Below are positions 53,724 to 64,000 of a DNA stretch of 64,000 nt, in pieces. The translations under genes were made by a program, and so were the position numbers. The stretch is from Diplodia intermedia (Eukaryota; Ascomycota; Dothideomycetes; Botryosphaeriales; Botryosphaeriaceae), in NCBI GenBank assembly GCA_021495925.1, contig JAKEKT010000002.1:744001-808000 (forward strand). Reading direction: 5' to 3'. Within the stretch, counting starts at the first letter, position 1; every line of letters begins with the position of its first letter. The notes below the pieces were generated by a model. The model was given only the letters and a program-made list of their open reading frames with translations. It made no database searches and was not told where the DNA came from.

Positions 53724-56700
53724 TCATTCATCATCATCATCCACCTCGTCCATGCCCAGCCATGCCGCCCGACACTTGACTGCCTCGAGTCTGACTGCTC
53801 TCTTGCTATCGTCAAGAGCTGCCGTCAGCTTCTTGACAACCTGCCGCTTGAAAGGCAACACAATCTCGCCACGTAGCCTCTCGGGAATGAGCGCGAGGCA
53901 CTTGAGCGCAGCTGCCCGGAGAGCCGGGCTGTTGGTTGGCGTAGCGGCAGCAACCTTGGTCTTCGCTGACGCAGCGCTGGCCGTGCTCAGAAGTCGGGTG
54001 ATCAGACTAGCGACGTGTTCCTCGAGTGCCTTGGGCTCGTGGGTCAACACCGCAATCAAAGTGTCGACCGTAGCCTTCTTGACATCATCGAACTGCTGCT
54101 GCTGCCCTTGTGGGGCTTGAGATTGCTGCAGGTCCAGGCACTGTAGGAGTAAGGGAGTCAGCTGTGATAGTTCCGGCTCAATGATTGTGTATGGAATCCA
54201 GCGTAAGATTCCAGATAGACCAATCAAGTAGTTGGTTTTGGTTGACGGGTCTGCAGTCTTAAAGGAGGAAGCGATTGCTGGCACAAGAAGGTTGAAGACC
54301 TTCTGCTTGTGCAGTCCGGATACCATGCAATAGTTGTCCTTTGTCAGAAGGTCATGTGGGGCGAGTATAATACTAAAGCCACGGGCCACAGCGAGACCAT
54401 GCTTGGAATCCTTAAGAAGCTCCAGGAGTGACGGGAGGACGGTATTGAGGATAGGAGCGTTGCGGAGAGCAAGGCCCTTGATGATTGCGAAAATGACACG
54501 AATGCTCTTGTCCTCAAGCTTCTCCGCAGATAGTAGCTGTTGCGGCTCAAAGAAGATACTATTCACGATGTCCTTGATTTCGGCCGAGGGGATGAACTTG
54601 TTGGCCACAAGCGAAATCTGGGAATTTATTGTCAGGCGGACGCGCGGAGGGATATCCTCCAGCACGGCCAAATCCATCAGCGCGGTGAGAAGCCTTCGAG
54701 AATCTGCAATAGGTGCGGCTTCACGGCGGAGTGCTGCGAGAATATGCGTGGAGACGATCAACTTTCTTCTCCTTTCGAGTGAAGTATCCGTGCTGAAAGG
54801 CGGCACGCTGTCCGGGGATTCGCCAGAGAACAATGTGTAAGTATCCGGCGCAATCTTCTCCTTCTGGAACGCCACGGTCTGCTTCTGAAGGATGGTGTTG
54901 CACAGGCGTCCAACTATATCAAGGGCGAACTCGTTATCGAAGGCTGTCGACCTCGATCCGGAGACCTCAGAAAGGAGCGGGAGAATGATCTCATCGTAGT
55001 ATGGACAGGAGTCAGTGGTTCCTTCGAGCTTTACTGTTCCCTTCGAGAACGCGAAAAGCTTTGCGGAGAGAAGCGCAATGATGTATCCATCCGAAGCGCC
55101 CTGCTGGATGGCGGCATTGCATTTGTTCTTCAGCCGCAACACCACCGTCGGGAATATCTGTTCCTCGGTAGCGAGCTTCGCAAATGCTTCGAGCACAGGA
55201 GCGTAAGAATCCGACCCTTCGACATCCTTGTCTGGCAGCTCTGCCATGAAGGCAGGGAACGCTTTGTCAATCACCAGTTGAGGTTTTTGGTGCGCAACCT
55301 CAACCAATCCCGTGATCGCTGCCGTCTTGACTTCATCCTTCCCATATGACTCCTCAGAAATGACAATGTTGTGGAATATGGCAATGATCTTGGTAATGTC
55401 ATCGTCATCAAGGACAAGTCTTGCCTTGGAAAGTTGCAAGAGTCCATCGAGCGCCGCCAGACGAAAAGAGACCTCTTTAGCCGGCGCTGTGGCAAGACCA
55501 TTGCTCATGACCTCCAGGGCTTGATCGCGGAATTTTAGAAGGGCGTTATCAGACGTCCGGGAACCAGCGTGGACAACCTTGCTGTCAACAAGCCGCCATT
55601 CACCGTAAACCTCGATGTCGGCCCTAATCAGCTGGGCAAGGACCTCTATCAGACCTCTCCTTTTCGCCATGGAATCGCTGGTCTGGTAGAGATTGAAAAC
55701 GGTCGGCAGAACCGCTCCAAATACCGAATCCTCGACTCCGGGAGACACCTTTGAGACAGAGTGCAATATCTTTCCGGAAGCTGCCGACTGCTTTGTGGGC
55801 GCATCCTCGAGATGTTCGTTGCACTCTTTTGTGATTGGCTTCAGGTAGGCATGTAGTGAGCCGGCAGTGTTCTGTGTCAGCTGCCTTGCGATCTCCGCAA
55901 GACCTTTCAAAGCCTCCTCTGCAAGGTCGTCTTCCTGCGCGCTCAGGATCTCAAACTTCAAAGCATCCCATAGAGTCACTGCATACAGGGAAACTGTACG
56001 TGGCCCGTAGTCTTGAACACACGCAGTCAGGGTTTGAAGGACGTCTCTCTGGTGCCGGTCAGATGTGCCACCACAATCAATATTGAGATACTCACCTTTG
56101 TGTTGATAGAAGTGGAGTCAAGCTTGTCAAGGAGAGCAGGGAAAGAGTAAGGAGCAAAGTCTGCCGTAGATGAGATACACTCTCGCAAACGGTCCTTTAG
56201 GTGCTGGGCAGTGATTCCGTAAGGGTCGTCCGGTGGAGGCCTGAATGTGATGGGGAAGTAATTAAAGACGGCATCGAATAAGTCCTGTTGGCGGTTAGCA
56301 TACAGCGAGACGAGAGTGCTGGGGTCGGTCGTGCTTCTCGACCATTGCAAGGCTAACCTGAGCATCCGGGCCAAGGGTCCATTCTGTCATGGGAACCTTA
56401 AGGATTGAGAAGACAACCATCAAGTTACGAGGGTCTTTCTCTCCATCAAAGTAGGAAATGAAGCGCGAAAGGAAACCTGGTGTAGTCTCATGCACGTTCT
56501 GGACCGCTGTTTAGGTCAGCTTCTAGTCGACTGCTACGACCGAGGGTGAGTTACCTTCTCTATACTTGGCCACAAGCATGTCAATTAGCCGCAACACGGA
56601 ATAACGCTCGCTCTGAAGCTTGAATTGACGCAGTGGATCAGTATTGTCTATAAGGGAAGAGAGCACCATGGCGGCTCTCTCCTTCTCCCACGCCCCACGC

Positions 56701-57263
56701 TCTTCCAGAGCCATGAGGGCCTTGGCCGAGGAGCCAATGCCCTCATTGTCGTCGGCTATACGGGACAGTATGAAGTCGCAAAGAAGATTTCCTGCTCAAG
56801 GTCAGGTGGAATTCTCCCCGGAAAAATTCATGTCAAAAATTTTCATGCACGACTGAAGCAATGGCTGCAATCGTGGCGATGCCCGCAAACATGAAGCAAA
56901 TTGCGAGGCGGGTCCGGGACGTACTGTGTTGGCGGGTAAAGACCTTGGGTGGCGTAGCCGAAAGGACGTCGGCGAGGTAGGCCATGGCTGGCAAAATCAG
57001 CACATACGGGGCAAAACAGATTTGATGGGGGCGGCGCACCCTTCGCTCTCGTGGGCCCGTCATCGTTGTTGAGGAACTCCCCAAGAGACTCAATCAACTC
57101 GAGGAGCTTGAGCTGCTTGCTCTCCAGGCCTGGGCGCGGTCAGCCTGGGCTTGACGTCAGCGGGGGAGGGTGGGGGCGCACGCTCGGCCGTCTGGGACGC
57201 AATCCGCGCCGCCTCGTCCTTGTTCCGGGAGAACTCGAACAAGTACAGCTGGATAGCGGACAT
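53724..57263 (-). CDS. MMS19: MMS19, cytosolic iron-sulfur targeting HEAT-repeat protein
   Basis: MMS19 (Met18) is part of the cytosolic iron-sulfur targeting complex that loads Fe-S clusters onto DNA polymerases, helicases (XPD/Rad3) and others; loss gives repair and methionine defects. Seven exons (minus): 57263-57182, 57129-57040, 56987-56925, 56791-56555, 56506-56358, 56284-56096, 56048-53724, giving 1044 residues, the usual size. The N-terminal domain shows [34 protein letters not shown] and [20 protein letters not shown]. The middle has [20 protein letters not shown] and [20 protein letters not shown]. The C-terminal HEAT array ends [20 protein letters not shown] and an acidic tail (VDDDDE). 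Introns are short; the first (52 bases) is identified because only it restores the LESKQ segment. Divergent from MTD1. Confidence 0.94.
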
Positions 57264-57553
57264 GGCGTTTGGGGTCGCGGTGCGGACGCGGTCTGCGAAT
57301 GGCGGAAAAGCCTAAGGTAAGCAGCTGCGGGTGACGGAAAGCACGTCGCGCGCTACGCCCGAAGCGGAAGTAGCGCGCGGGCGCCGGCGTCGGGGCCAGC
57401 GCGGCCAAAATATTGTCGGCAGTTGGCCGTCGCCCTGGCACCGCCCAGAAACTTTCACCATGTAAGACCGGACGCGCTGCTGCTGCTCCTAGGACGGCCC
57501 ATACTACTGATCGCAGACCCCGCAGGTCCACCTACCTCGACGACGACAACGAG
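57264..57553. promoter_or_regulatory. Shared divergent promoter of MMS19 and MTD1
   Basis: 290 bases between opposite start codons, GC-rich (GCGCGC-type runs), no TATA box seen. The MTD1 side keeps an open frame upstream of its ATG, so an in-frame leader or a 5' UTR intron is possible. Confidence 0.55.
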
Positions 57554-58686
57554 ATGGCCGACGCTCCCACCTGCAAGGTCGTTCTGGCCGGTGGTGTTGC
57601 CAAAAAGCTGCTGGCTGAGGTCCAGGACGGGCTGAAGCACCTCAACCGCTCGCCGCTGCTCGTTGGCTTCCTCGCCAGCGGCGACCCTGCCTCGCGCGTC
57701 TACGCCGACTGGACCGGCAAGACGGCCCGCGAAAAGTGAGCCTCCAGTCGCTTTCTTGCTTCCGCAATTGCCTCGTGCCCCGCGCCCTTGCTAGATCCCC
57801 GTGTCTGACGAGTCTTGTGCTCCAGCGGCTTCCAGTACGAGCTTCGCGAGGTCGACCGCGAGGAGCTCGAGGATGCCATCATCAAGGCCAATGGCGACGA
57901 CAGCGTCGACGGCATCATGGTCTACTACCCCATCTTCGGCACCCGCCAGGACCAGTACCTGCAGAACGTCGTCGATGTGGGCAAGGACGTCGAGGGCCTG
58001 ACTCACAAGTACATTTCCAACATGTACCGCAACGTCCGCTTCCTCGACGATGCCCAGCAGCTCAAGAGCGTCTTGCCCTGCACCCCGCTCGCCGTCATCA
58101 AGATCCTCGAGCACCTCCAGATCTACAACACCATCCTGCCCTACGGCAATCGCTTGCACGGACACACCATCACGGTCATCAACAGGTCGGAGGTCGTGGG
58201 AAGGCCGCTTGCGGCGCTGCTGGCCAACGACGGTGCCGTCGTCTACTCCAAGGACGTTGACAACGTCCAGCACTACCACAGAGGCGAGGGCCTGCGTAAG
58301 CGGAGGCACGAGGTTGAGGAGAAGCCCGGCTGGGGCCTGGAGGAGATTCTCCCGCTGAGCGACGTCGTCATCAGTGGCGTGCCGGGTGACAAGTTCAAGG
58401 TCCCTGTCCACCTCCTCCGTGAGGGCGCTGTGTGCATCAATTTCTCCAGTGAGAAGGTGAGTGGTTGCGCATTAACATTCACTACGCCAATTGATATTAA
58501 CAGTCACAGAACTTCGCTCCTGAGGTCAAGCAGAAAGCCTCTATCTACGTTCCTGCAATCGGCAAGTGCACCATCTCCGTGCTACTGAGGAACTTGCTTC
58601 GCATTGTCCAGAACAAGAGTGCGAATGCTCAGGTCAAGCCTGCTTCGGCGGTGGAGAAGCAGGGCACTCTTGAGGCCGGTTCCTAG
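57554..58686 (+). CDS. MTD1: NAD-dependent methylenetetrahydrofolate dehydrogenase (MTD1)
   Basis: Cytosolic monofunctional enzyme that oxidises 5,10-methylene-THF to 5,10-methenyl-THF with NAD+, in one-carbon metabolism. Exons: 57554-57735, 57826-58456, 58510-58686, giving 329 residues, close to the yeast enzyme. Visible: PLLVGFLASGDPASRVYADW, the N-terminal catalytic half with DGIMVYYPIFGTRQDQYLQN and DVEGLTHKYISNMYRN, the nucleotide-binding half with NRSEVVGRPLAALLANDGAV and DVVISGVPGD, and the end IYVPAIGKCTISVLLRNLLR. The second intron has two in-frame acceptors six bases apart (TAACAG and TCACAG); the downstream one matches the family (EKNFAPEVK). The ATG at 57554 gives the usual N-terminus. 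Confidence 0.94.
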
Positions 58687-58787
58687 ATTGCTTTCCTTGG
58701 GTGCAGATATAAACCCTAGATAAGACTGCTTTGGGATGGTCATCATGGAGCACCTGGTGTAGAAGTGAATTGGAAGGGTCTAAGCAC

Positions 58788-58806
58788 CCTCCAAAAAAAA
58801 AAAAAT
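58788..58806. repeat. Poly-A tract in the MTD1-RPF2 convergent spacer
   Basis: CC followed by about thirteen A, between the converging stop codons of MTD1 and RPF2 (274 bases). Simple low-complexity tract. Confidence 0.7.
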
Positions 58807-58960
58807 CGTGACTTGACTTGTTGATTGCACTATCAAAGGTCGCCCGACCGACTGTTAAACCCCAATAGATAGATACCATAGAACGCCAGTTTGTTTTCCA
58901 CCCAGACCCGCGCCCGCTCAATGCATAGAACCTTGGTGAAAGACTTTTTTATGCCGCCCA

Positions 58961-60093
58961 TCACACACGGGCACGCTTGGGGTGCGTTTCTGGTGCAAGA
59001 TCCTCGTCCATCTCTTCGTCACTGATCTCGTCCTCAATCATTGTGCCACCATCCTCACTTTCCTCCTCAACATCCTCCTTGGAACGCTTCAGACCCTTCA
59101 TCTTGCGGGTTTGCAACTGGTTGAGGTCCTGCTTGCCGACGTGGACCCTTCCGACCTTATCACCCATGATGTCCGTCTCGATGTTCTTCTTCGTCTTGGG
59201 CTGTGAAAAATGTCAGCATCGCGTTCATACGGGAAAGGTAGAAGTGAAAGGGTAAGACGTACCTCAAGCTGCTTAGGCTTCTTGAGAGCATCCTTCATCA
59301 TAGACTCATCCGCCTCCTTGACCCTACCGACCCTGAAATCAATCCTGGGACCCATCTCCTCGACTTCGACGCGCGGCAGCTTCTGACCACTCCTCTTTGT
59401 CCTGATGAGATACACGCGCATGTGGATCGCAGGCTTGGGCTCGCCGTCGACCTCGTCCTTGGCGCTGAAGTGGATCATGAATTGCAGACCCTCGACATCC
59501 ACGCTCTGCGCATCCCCGCCGCGGAAAAAGTCCGTGAAGTAACTCTTCGCCTGGGTGTATGCATTGGGAACAGGGCTCTCGAAAGGGGTGCCGGAAAAGC
59601 TGAGCATGGGCTTCAAGCCGACGGCGGCCTTCTTGTTCTTGAATTGGTTGAGCTGGCGGAAGGTGTTTGGGTCGATGTACAGCTCGAGCATGTCGAGAAC
59701 CTTCCACTGGAAGAAGCGCATGAAGGTCAGACCGTGGGGCCGCTTCTTGCTGTGGTGGCCGAAGACCATGAGCGAGGCGTCGTTCTTCTCGCTGAAGAAC
59801 TCAAGCGAGTCGGTGTTTTCGAACGGGTGAATGTCGTTCTTCTTGTTGAACTTGATCGCGAGCGGCTCCTTCAGCTGCTTGAGGTCCGCCAGCGCGTACT
59901 GCGCGATCTGGCTGCATGACGTGCCGCGCAGGAAAAGCGTCGTTTTCGGGTTCTCGTGGACCTGCGCCTCGCGTTTCTCGAGGGCGCGCTTCGTGCGCGC
60001 GCTCTTGGGCTTACTATGAAAATTTGGTCAGCGGGTACTCGGGCAGGTAAGGTTCCGGGTGATTGCGTACATCTGGCGGAGTGGGATTGACAT
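58961..60093 (-). CDS. RPF2: Ribosome production factor 2 (RPF2), Brix domain
   Basis: Rpf2 with Rrs1 brings the 5S RNP (5S rRNA, uL18, uL5) into pre-60S particles in the nucleolus. Exons (minus): 60093-60071, 60013-59263, 59200-58961, giving 337 residues. The N-terminus reads MSIPLRQIKPKSARTKRALE across the first splice. The Brix domain follows: KKNDIHPFENTDSLEFFSEK, SLMVFGHHSKKRPHGLTFMR, VGLKPMLSFSGTPFESPVPN, SYFTDFFRGG, VEEMGPRIDFRVGRV and KKPKQLE. The third exon gives PKTKKNIETDIMGDKVGRVH and VGKQDLNQLQTRKMKGLK, the family's basic tail, followed by an acidic segment. An upstream in-frame ATG at 60165 would add 24 residues; the inner ATG matches known starts better. Divergent from the glutaredoxin gene. 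Confidence 0.94.
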
Positions 60094-61083
60094 TGTGGCG
60101 GAGCGTGATCTTGAGGTGCGCTGCTGGGCCGTGACTTTGCGCCGGGGAACTTTTTGATAAGACATTCTGCCGCGAAGGCGGTACCTATTAGAGACTAGCG
60201 TCAGGGCCACTCAACCCGGGATGGTCCAAAGCACGTGCTGTCTTGCTTTTTTTGTTCGTCAATATATCTGTATTTCTCTGCCCCTCAAAGACGATTGCAT
60301 TGCTCGACTTGACGAAGTCTGCGCCAATGGGCCCGTTCGTGTAGGAGACCGTTTGCGGCTGCACCGCTGACCGCAGACATTCTCTACTGCAATCCTTTAG
60401 TCATTAGATGGCTATGCGCTGATCAACCCCATCGCATCTCTCCCCAACACGCGTCAGAGGTCTGTCTCCTCGCTCCCAGAGGAGGTCCCTTGCCGGATCA
60501 ACTCTGGACGTATGCCTCTCAGCCCATGCCAAAGCCAGTAACAAAGCCTCGTGAGAATACTAGCATTACAACAGTGCGTCGTTTTCCTCCGGAACGGGAT
60601 GGAAGCTTTTTCGGCTTTTTCGGCTTTCTCGGTTTCTGCGGCATTTCGAATCTGAGGAAGTGATTTGCCAGGCTCAGCGAGACTGAATTTCGACGCCCTG
60701 TAGCTTTTATCGCATGGACTTTCGAAAAAGATGTCGAAAAAGGTATCGGGTTACTTGTTGGTTGATTCGTAACCTGACCACTGAGGTCATGGCTGGGATA
60801 TCCGCAATGCTGGTGCTACGGAGGTTTGTCAGCTTGCTGGCGTGTGGCTCAACCAGCGATGACGTGACAAAGTAAGTGGCCTGTGCGTCTCCTCGGAGGA
60901 GCTTTTAGGCGGGGCATATCAATCAGTTGGATCTGATTACTCGACGACCACCGTCACTTTTAGCTTCTCGCACGCCACCAACAACCTTCTCTCGACGCCC
61001 AATTCATCCCGACAGACTCTCACGTAGAGCTTCACCGACGCTTCCCTCCGACTGCCGAAGACACACCCTGTGCGCCGCCAAAC
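60094..61083. promoter_or_regulatory. Divergent spacer of RPF2 and glutaredoxin genes
   Basis: 990 bases between opposite starts, holding both promoters. It contains four CTTTTTCG-type octamers (two each way) listed separately. No RNA or protein gene recognised. Confidence 0.5.
60606..60742. repeat. Clustered CTTTTTCG octamers in both orientations
   Basis: CTTTTTCG at 60606-60613 and 60615-60622, with degenerate copies at 60624-60631 (CTTTCTCG) and 60633-60640 (TTTCTGCG), all with a 9-base period. The reverse complement CGAAAAAG occurs at 60723-60730 and 60735-60742. The two clusters could pair as an inverted repeat or be protein-binding sites. Function unknown. Confidence 0.65.
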
Positions 61084-62061
61084 ATGAGCGCCGCGACCGT
61101 CACCGAAATCACCACCGACGCCGACTTCGCGGCCTACGTCCAGAACTTCCCGCCCAATGCGCTACTCGTCGTCTACTTCCACGCACCGTGGGCGGCGCCC
61201 TGCAAGCAAATGACAACTGTGCTCGAAGCGCTGGCCAGCACGTACACGGTTGACTCGCCACCCTCGATCGGCTTCGTGTCGATAAATGCGGAGGAGCTGC
61301 CCGACGTGTCGGAGGCGTACGACGTGACGGCGGTGCCGTACATCGTGCTGCAGAAGGGCGGCCAAACGCTCGAGACCGTGTCCGGCAGTGATGCCTCCAA
61401 GGTGCGCGCCGCCGTCGAGCGGCACGCCGGCAAGAGCGGCAACCCGGGCAAGCTGGGCCTGCCGCCGGCTCAGGCCGTCACCAAGCCCGCTGAGCCGAAC
61501 GGCAGCGCTCAGAACCTCGCCGGCTACGTTCCCGGCCCCACTGACCCGGCCACCGCGCCCGAGTACTCATCGGGCGAGCAGGAGACTAGCAAGGAGGAGT
61601 TGTTCGCGCGCCTGGACGGCCTGGTCAAGGCGGCCCCGGTGATGCTGTTCATGAAGGGTACCCCCAGCGCGCCACAGTGCGGCTTCAGCAGGCAGACGGT
61701 CGGTCTACTGAGAGAGAAGGGTGTCAGGTACGGCTTCTTCAACATCTTGGCCGACGACGAGGTCAGGCAGGGTCTCAAGGAGTACGCCGAGTGGCCGACT
61801 TTCCCGCAGCTGTGGGTAGGCGGTGAGCTTGTGGGTGGACTGGACATCGTAAGTTGACCCATTTCTCCATTCTTGATGTGCAGAGTGTGGCATGCCCATG
61901 TCATGATCACGACTTCGGTGATGTTTACTTGACTGACAAAATCCTAATAGGTGCGCGAGGAGTTCGAGAATAGTCCCGACTTCCTGAAGGAGTATGCAGT
62001 CAGTACGCAGCGGAACACTGGTGGTCCCGCATCTGCCGACGCACAAGCGCAGCCCGCTTGA
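61084..62061 (+). CDS. GRX4: Monothiol glutaredoxin, thioredoxin-glutaredoxin fusion (Grx3/4 type)
   Basis: Cytosolic/nuclear CGFS glutaredoxin that binds a [2Fe-2S] cluster with glutathione and governs iron sensing and Fe-S delivery. Exons: 61084-61848 and 61951-62061 (phase-0), giving 291 residues. The N-terminal thioredoxin-like domain (1-115) has HAPWAAPCKQM with a single cysteine, C40, in place of CxxC. A Pro/Gly-rich linker follows (about 116-168). The glutaredoxin domain has KGTPSAPQCGFS with C199 as the active cysteine, then WPTFPQLWVGGELVGGLDIV and REEFENSPDFLKE across the intron. The tail ends in Ala/Gln. The filamentous-fungal single-copy enzyme corresponds to yeast Grx3/Grx4 (GrxD in Aspergillus). 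It starts about 3.8 kb from the MMS19 start. Confidence 0.95.
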
Positions 62062-63039
62062 AAGGAGCGCGGCAGTATGCAGCAGCATTAAGTTGTGCAA
62101 CGGATTAATGATGAGGAACCGATGATGAACGGCACGAACGGCATCATGGGGCGCGATGGGAAATGATGACTAGCATTGGGCAAACCTCAGCCCACAAAAA
62201 ACCTTCCCCTATGTAGAAGAGCCTCTATAGTAGCAGATACCACCTCGGTCAAATGACTTTTATGCGCCAAGCCAAGCCGTTGGCCCGACCACGATTAAAA
62301 TTAGATGCCCACATATCGTTTATCGTACGAGCTTCCCCGCCAAGATCGGAGGGGCTGTACGCGAAAAGTGGCGGCGCATGTTTCGCGCCTGTACAGAGGA
62401 GCGTCAAGACGGAGCTGCGGTGTACCATGTCGGTTGGAAGTTTAGTACAGGAGCCTGCAACACCTGTGCAACGTAGAGAAGCCCACAATCCTCTCCCCCC
62501 AAAAAAAAAGCATTCGCATATCACACATCTTCTGTCTTGCAAAGTCTTGAGTAATTATTCGATAACTATATGGTATCATAGGATGCAGAGGAGAAATTGA
62601 TTGGAAAGTAAGAGGAAAGAAACATTTCGCTCAGCGACTTTACTTCAAGTCGGGGGTAAAGGAAAGCCTGTCTCTTCTTCTCTGTTTGGTGTAAGGCGAG
62701 CCTGAACTAGGAGCCACGTTGTTGCTCCGCTTTTTCCCTGCTCTGCTACGCCTCATCGATAACAGAAAAACTCTCCGAACAACCGAAGCCAAAATCAACG
62801 TCACCCCGTACATCCCGAACTTTATCGCCTTCGTTCCCGCGAGGGAAAAGGGTGAGGTGTATTAAAAAGGCCAATGTGTAACATAGTATATAGGAGAGAG
62901 GTAAAGAGGTATTGGAAGGATATACAGTGAACAGATAATGATGATGCTTTACGTATCTATAGGTTTTGGGTTTTCTTGTTCTCGGCGACGCCACGAGGCG
63001 CCCCTTTCTTTTTTAATTTTTCATTTGTTGTGGCGTCGC
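62062..63039. other. Convergent 3' flanks of glutaredoxin and protease genes
   Basis: About 980 bases, AT-richer toward 62.9 kb, with a C6A9 run near 62497. Short frames only; no gene seen. Confidence 0.5.
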
Positions 63040-64000
63040 TCACCAGTTGTTCTTCGACTTGCCGTCCTCGGCACTGAGGACGAACGCGCCAGATGTGAGA
63101 GCGTCGAGCTCCTCGTCGTCATCGGAGACCTGCCGCTTCTTGCCAAGAGAGACGCTGGTGACACCGTTGTTCAGCAGAACGGTCTGCGTAGAGTCGAGCA
63201 CGAGGCCGGCGATAGAGCCGAGCAGGCCAGACGAGGTCAGGCGGACCTTCATGGCGCCGGGGTCCTGGCGCAGGAGGGGCTCTTTGTCCATCAGGTAGGC
63301 CATAACGCCGGTAACGTGCGGGCAAGCCATGCTGGTGCCGTCAAGGTACTGCACGACATTGTCGCCGCCAATGTACGTCGACAGGATGTCCTCACCGGGG
63401 GCGTACACGTCAACGCAGGCGCCGGTGTTGGAGAAGGATGATACCTCGTCCGTGATGCCAACGCTACCGACGGTGACAACGGACGAGTTGGAGCCACCGA
63501 CGTTCGAAGGCGAGTAATCGCACGCATCCTTGCCCTTGTTGCCTGCCGCCACCGAGGCGTGAATGCCAGATTGCGTGGCGAGCTTTATGACATTGCTCAG
63601 CGTGTCGACCGTCTCTTCAGTACCGAAAGACATGCTCAGAATGCTGCCCACGAAGTCCGCATCGGTCTTGCGCTTGTCGTGTTGCTGGATGACCCAGTTG
63701 ATACCGGCAATGGTGTCGGAGGACTTGCCACCTCCGTCGGCATCGAGGACGCGCACGGCGATGATGTTGGCACCGGTAGCAATACCGAGGGTTGCGCCAG
63801 CAGAGGTGCCAGAAACGTGAGTGCCGTGTCCGGCACCGTCCGTGTAGTTGCCCTTGTCATCGGTCCAGCCGCCCGCAGGACGATCCGCAGTGTCCGGGTA
63901 GGCAGTCCAACCGTTGCGCGCGCGTCCCTGGAAAGCAACGTGGTCGACGTTGACGCCCGTATCAACGATGTAGATATCGACGCCCTTGCCGAGCTGAGAG
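63040..64000 (-). CDS. Subtilisin-like serine protease (S8), C-terminal part
   Basis: 3' part of a subtilase gene cut by the right edge; one uninterrupted frame of about 320 residues including the stop. All catalytic elements are visible: Asp in DIYIVDTGVNVDHVAFQGRA, His in GAGHGTHVSGTSAG, the oxyanion Asn in SVAAGNKGKDACDYSP, and Ser in DGTSMACPHVTGVMAYL. The order and spacing fit the proteinase K/cerevisin-oryzin branch of fungal subtilases. The C-terminus continues past the catalytic domain with a KKRQ site and an acidic segment (SDDDEELDAL) ending SKNNW. Signal peptide and I9 propeptide would be beyond the window, so secreted versus vacuolar location cannot be judged. Confidence 0.93.
   Translation of the reverse strand, partial: SQLGKGVDIYIVDTGVNVDHVAFQGRARNGWTAYPDTADRPAGGWTDDKGNYTDGAGHGTHVSGTSAGATLGIATGANIIAVRVLDADGGGKSSDTIAGINWVIQQHDKRKTDADFVGSILSMSFGTEETVDTLSNVIKLATQSGIHASVAAGNKGKDACDYSPSNVGGSNSSVVTVGSVGITDEVSSFSNTGACVDVYAPGEDILSTYIGGDNVVQYLDGTSMACPHVTGVMAYLMDKEPLLRQDPGAMKVRLTSSGLLGSIAGLVLDSTQTVLLNNGVTSVSLGKKRQVSDDDEELDALTSGAFVLSAEDGKSKNNW

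Noticed and set aside
53728..53745. (ATC)n microsatellite
   Set aside because: It is the coding end of MMS19, which encodes the acidic Asp-rich tail, not an independent repeat.

Overview
The window comes from the nuclear genome of a filamentous ascomycete (Pezizomycotina). Genes are compact and carry short introns of about 50-130 bases with GT(G/A)NG donors, CTGAC/CTAAC-like branch sites and YAG acceptors. There is a single dispersed 5S rRNA gene with its own TATA box, and the proteins (Ser-rich Kre9/Knh1 wall proteins, SMP/LEA stress protein, DAL5-type and UNC-93-type transporters) are typical of the group. The overall gene style suggests Dothideomycetes, but no species can be named from the sequence. 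No transposon, CRISPR, prophage, virus or secondary-metabolite core gene was seen.

Layout. 0-2 kb: 5' part of alpha-tubulin (minus, cut by the left edge), then a three-exon SMP/LEA-like gene (minus). 2-6.4 kb: gene-poor. 6.4-9.4 kb: MscS channel with an EF-hand (plus). 10.7-14.1 kb: two convergent MFS-fold transporter genes. 14.6-14.8 kb: 5S rRNA gene. 15.2-20.6 kb: three RNA-metabolism genes, REX1-like exonuclease (minus), NUFIP1-domain protein (minus) and Pol III subunit RPC25 (plus, divergent from NUFIP1). 21.5-21.8 kb: a tiny zinc-ribbon protein gene (minus). 21.8-27.3 kb: no gene recognised. 27.3-31 kb: PI-phospholipase C (minus), divergent from a small cupin gene (plus). 32.7-38.1 kb: She3-like coiled-coil protein, SET/MYND protein and an unrecognised protein (all plus). 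39.3-43.4 kb: two Kre9/Knh1-like Ser-rich GPI-type proteins (plus). 46-50.5 kb: two F-box-type proteins (plus). 51.8-53.2 kb: monocarboxylate-type MFS transporter (plus). 53.7-58.7 kb: MMS19 (minus), divergent from the methylenetetrahydrofolate dehydrogenase MTD1 (plus). 59-62 kb: ribosome factor RPF2 (minus), divergent from a monothiol glutaredoxin (plus). 63-64 kb: 3' end of a subtilisin-like protease (minus), cut by the right edge.

Themes. Several neighbours bear on 5S rRNA and ribosome assembly: the 5S gene itself, a REX1-type exonuclease (matures 5S 3' ends in yeast), RPC25 (part of Pol III, which transcribes 5S), a NUFIP1-domain protein (box C/D snoRNP assembly) and, about 45 kb away, RPF2 (brings the 5S RNP to pre-60S particles). 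MMS19 (Fe-S targeting) and the CGFS glutaredoxin (Fe-S/iron regulation) also lie within 5 kb of each other. These are co-locations; no operon-like mechanism is implied. Exon models were built by eye from splice signals, reading phase and remembered family consensus; every spliced model closes in frame.
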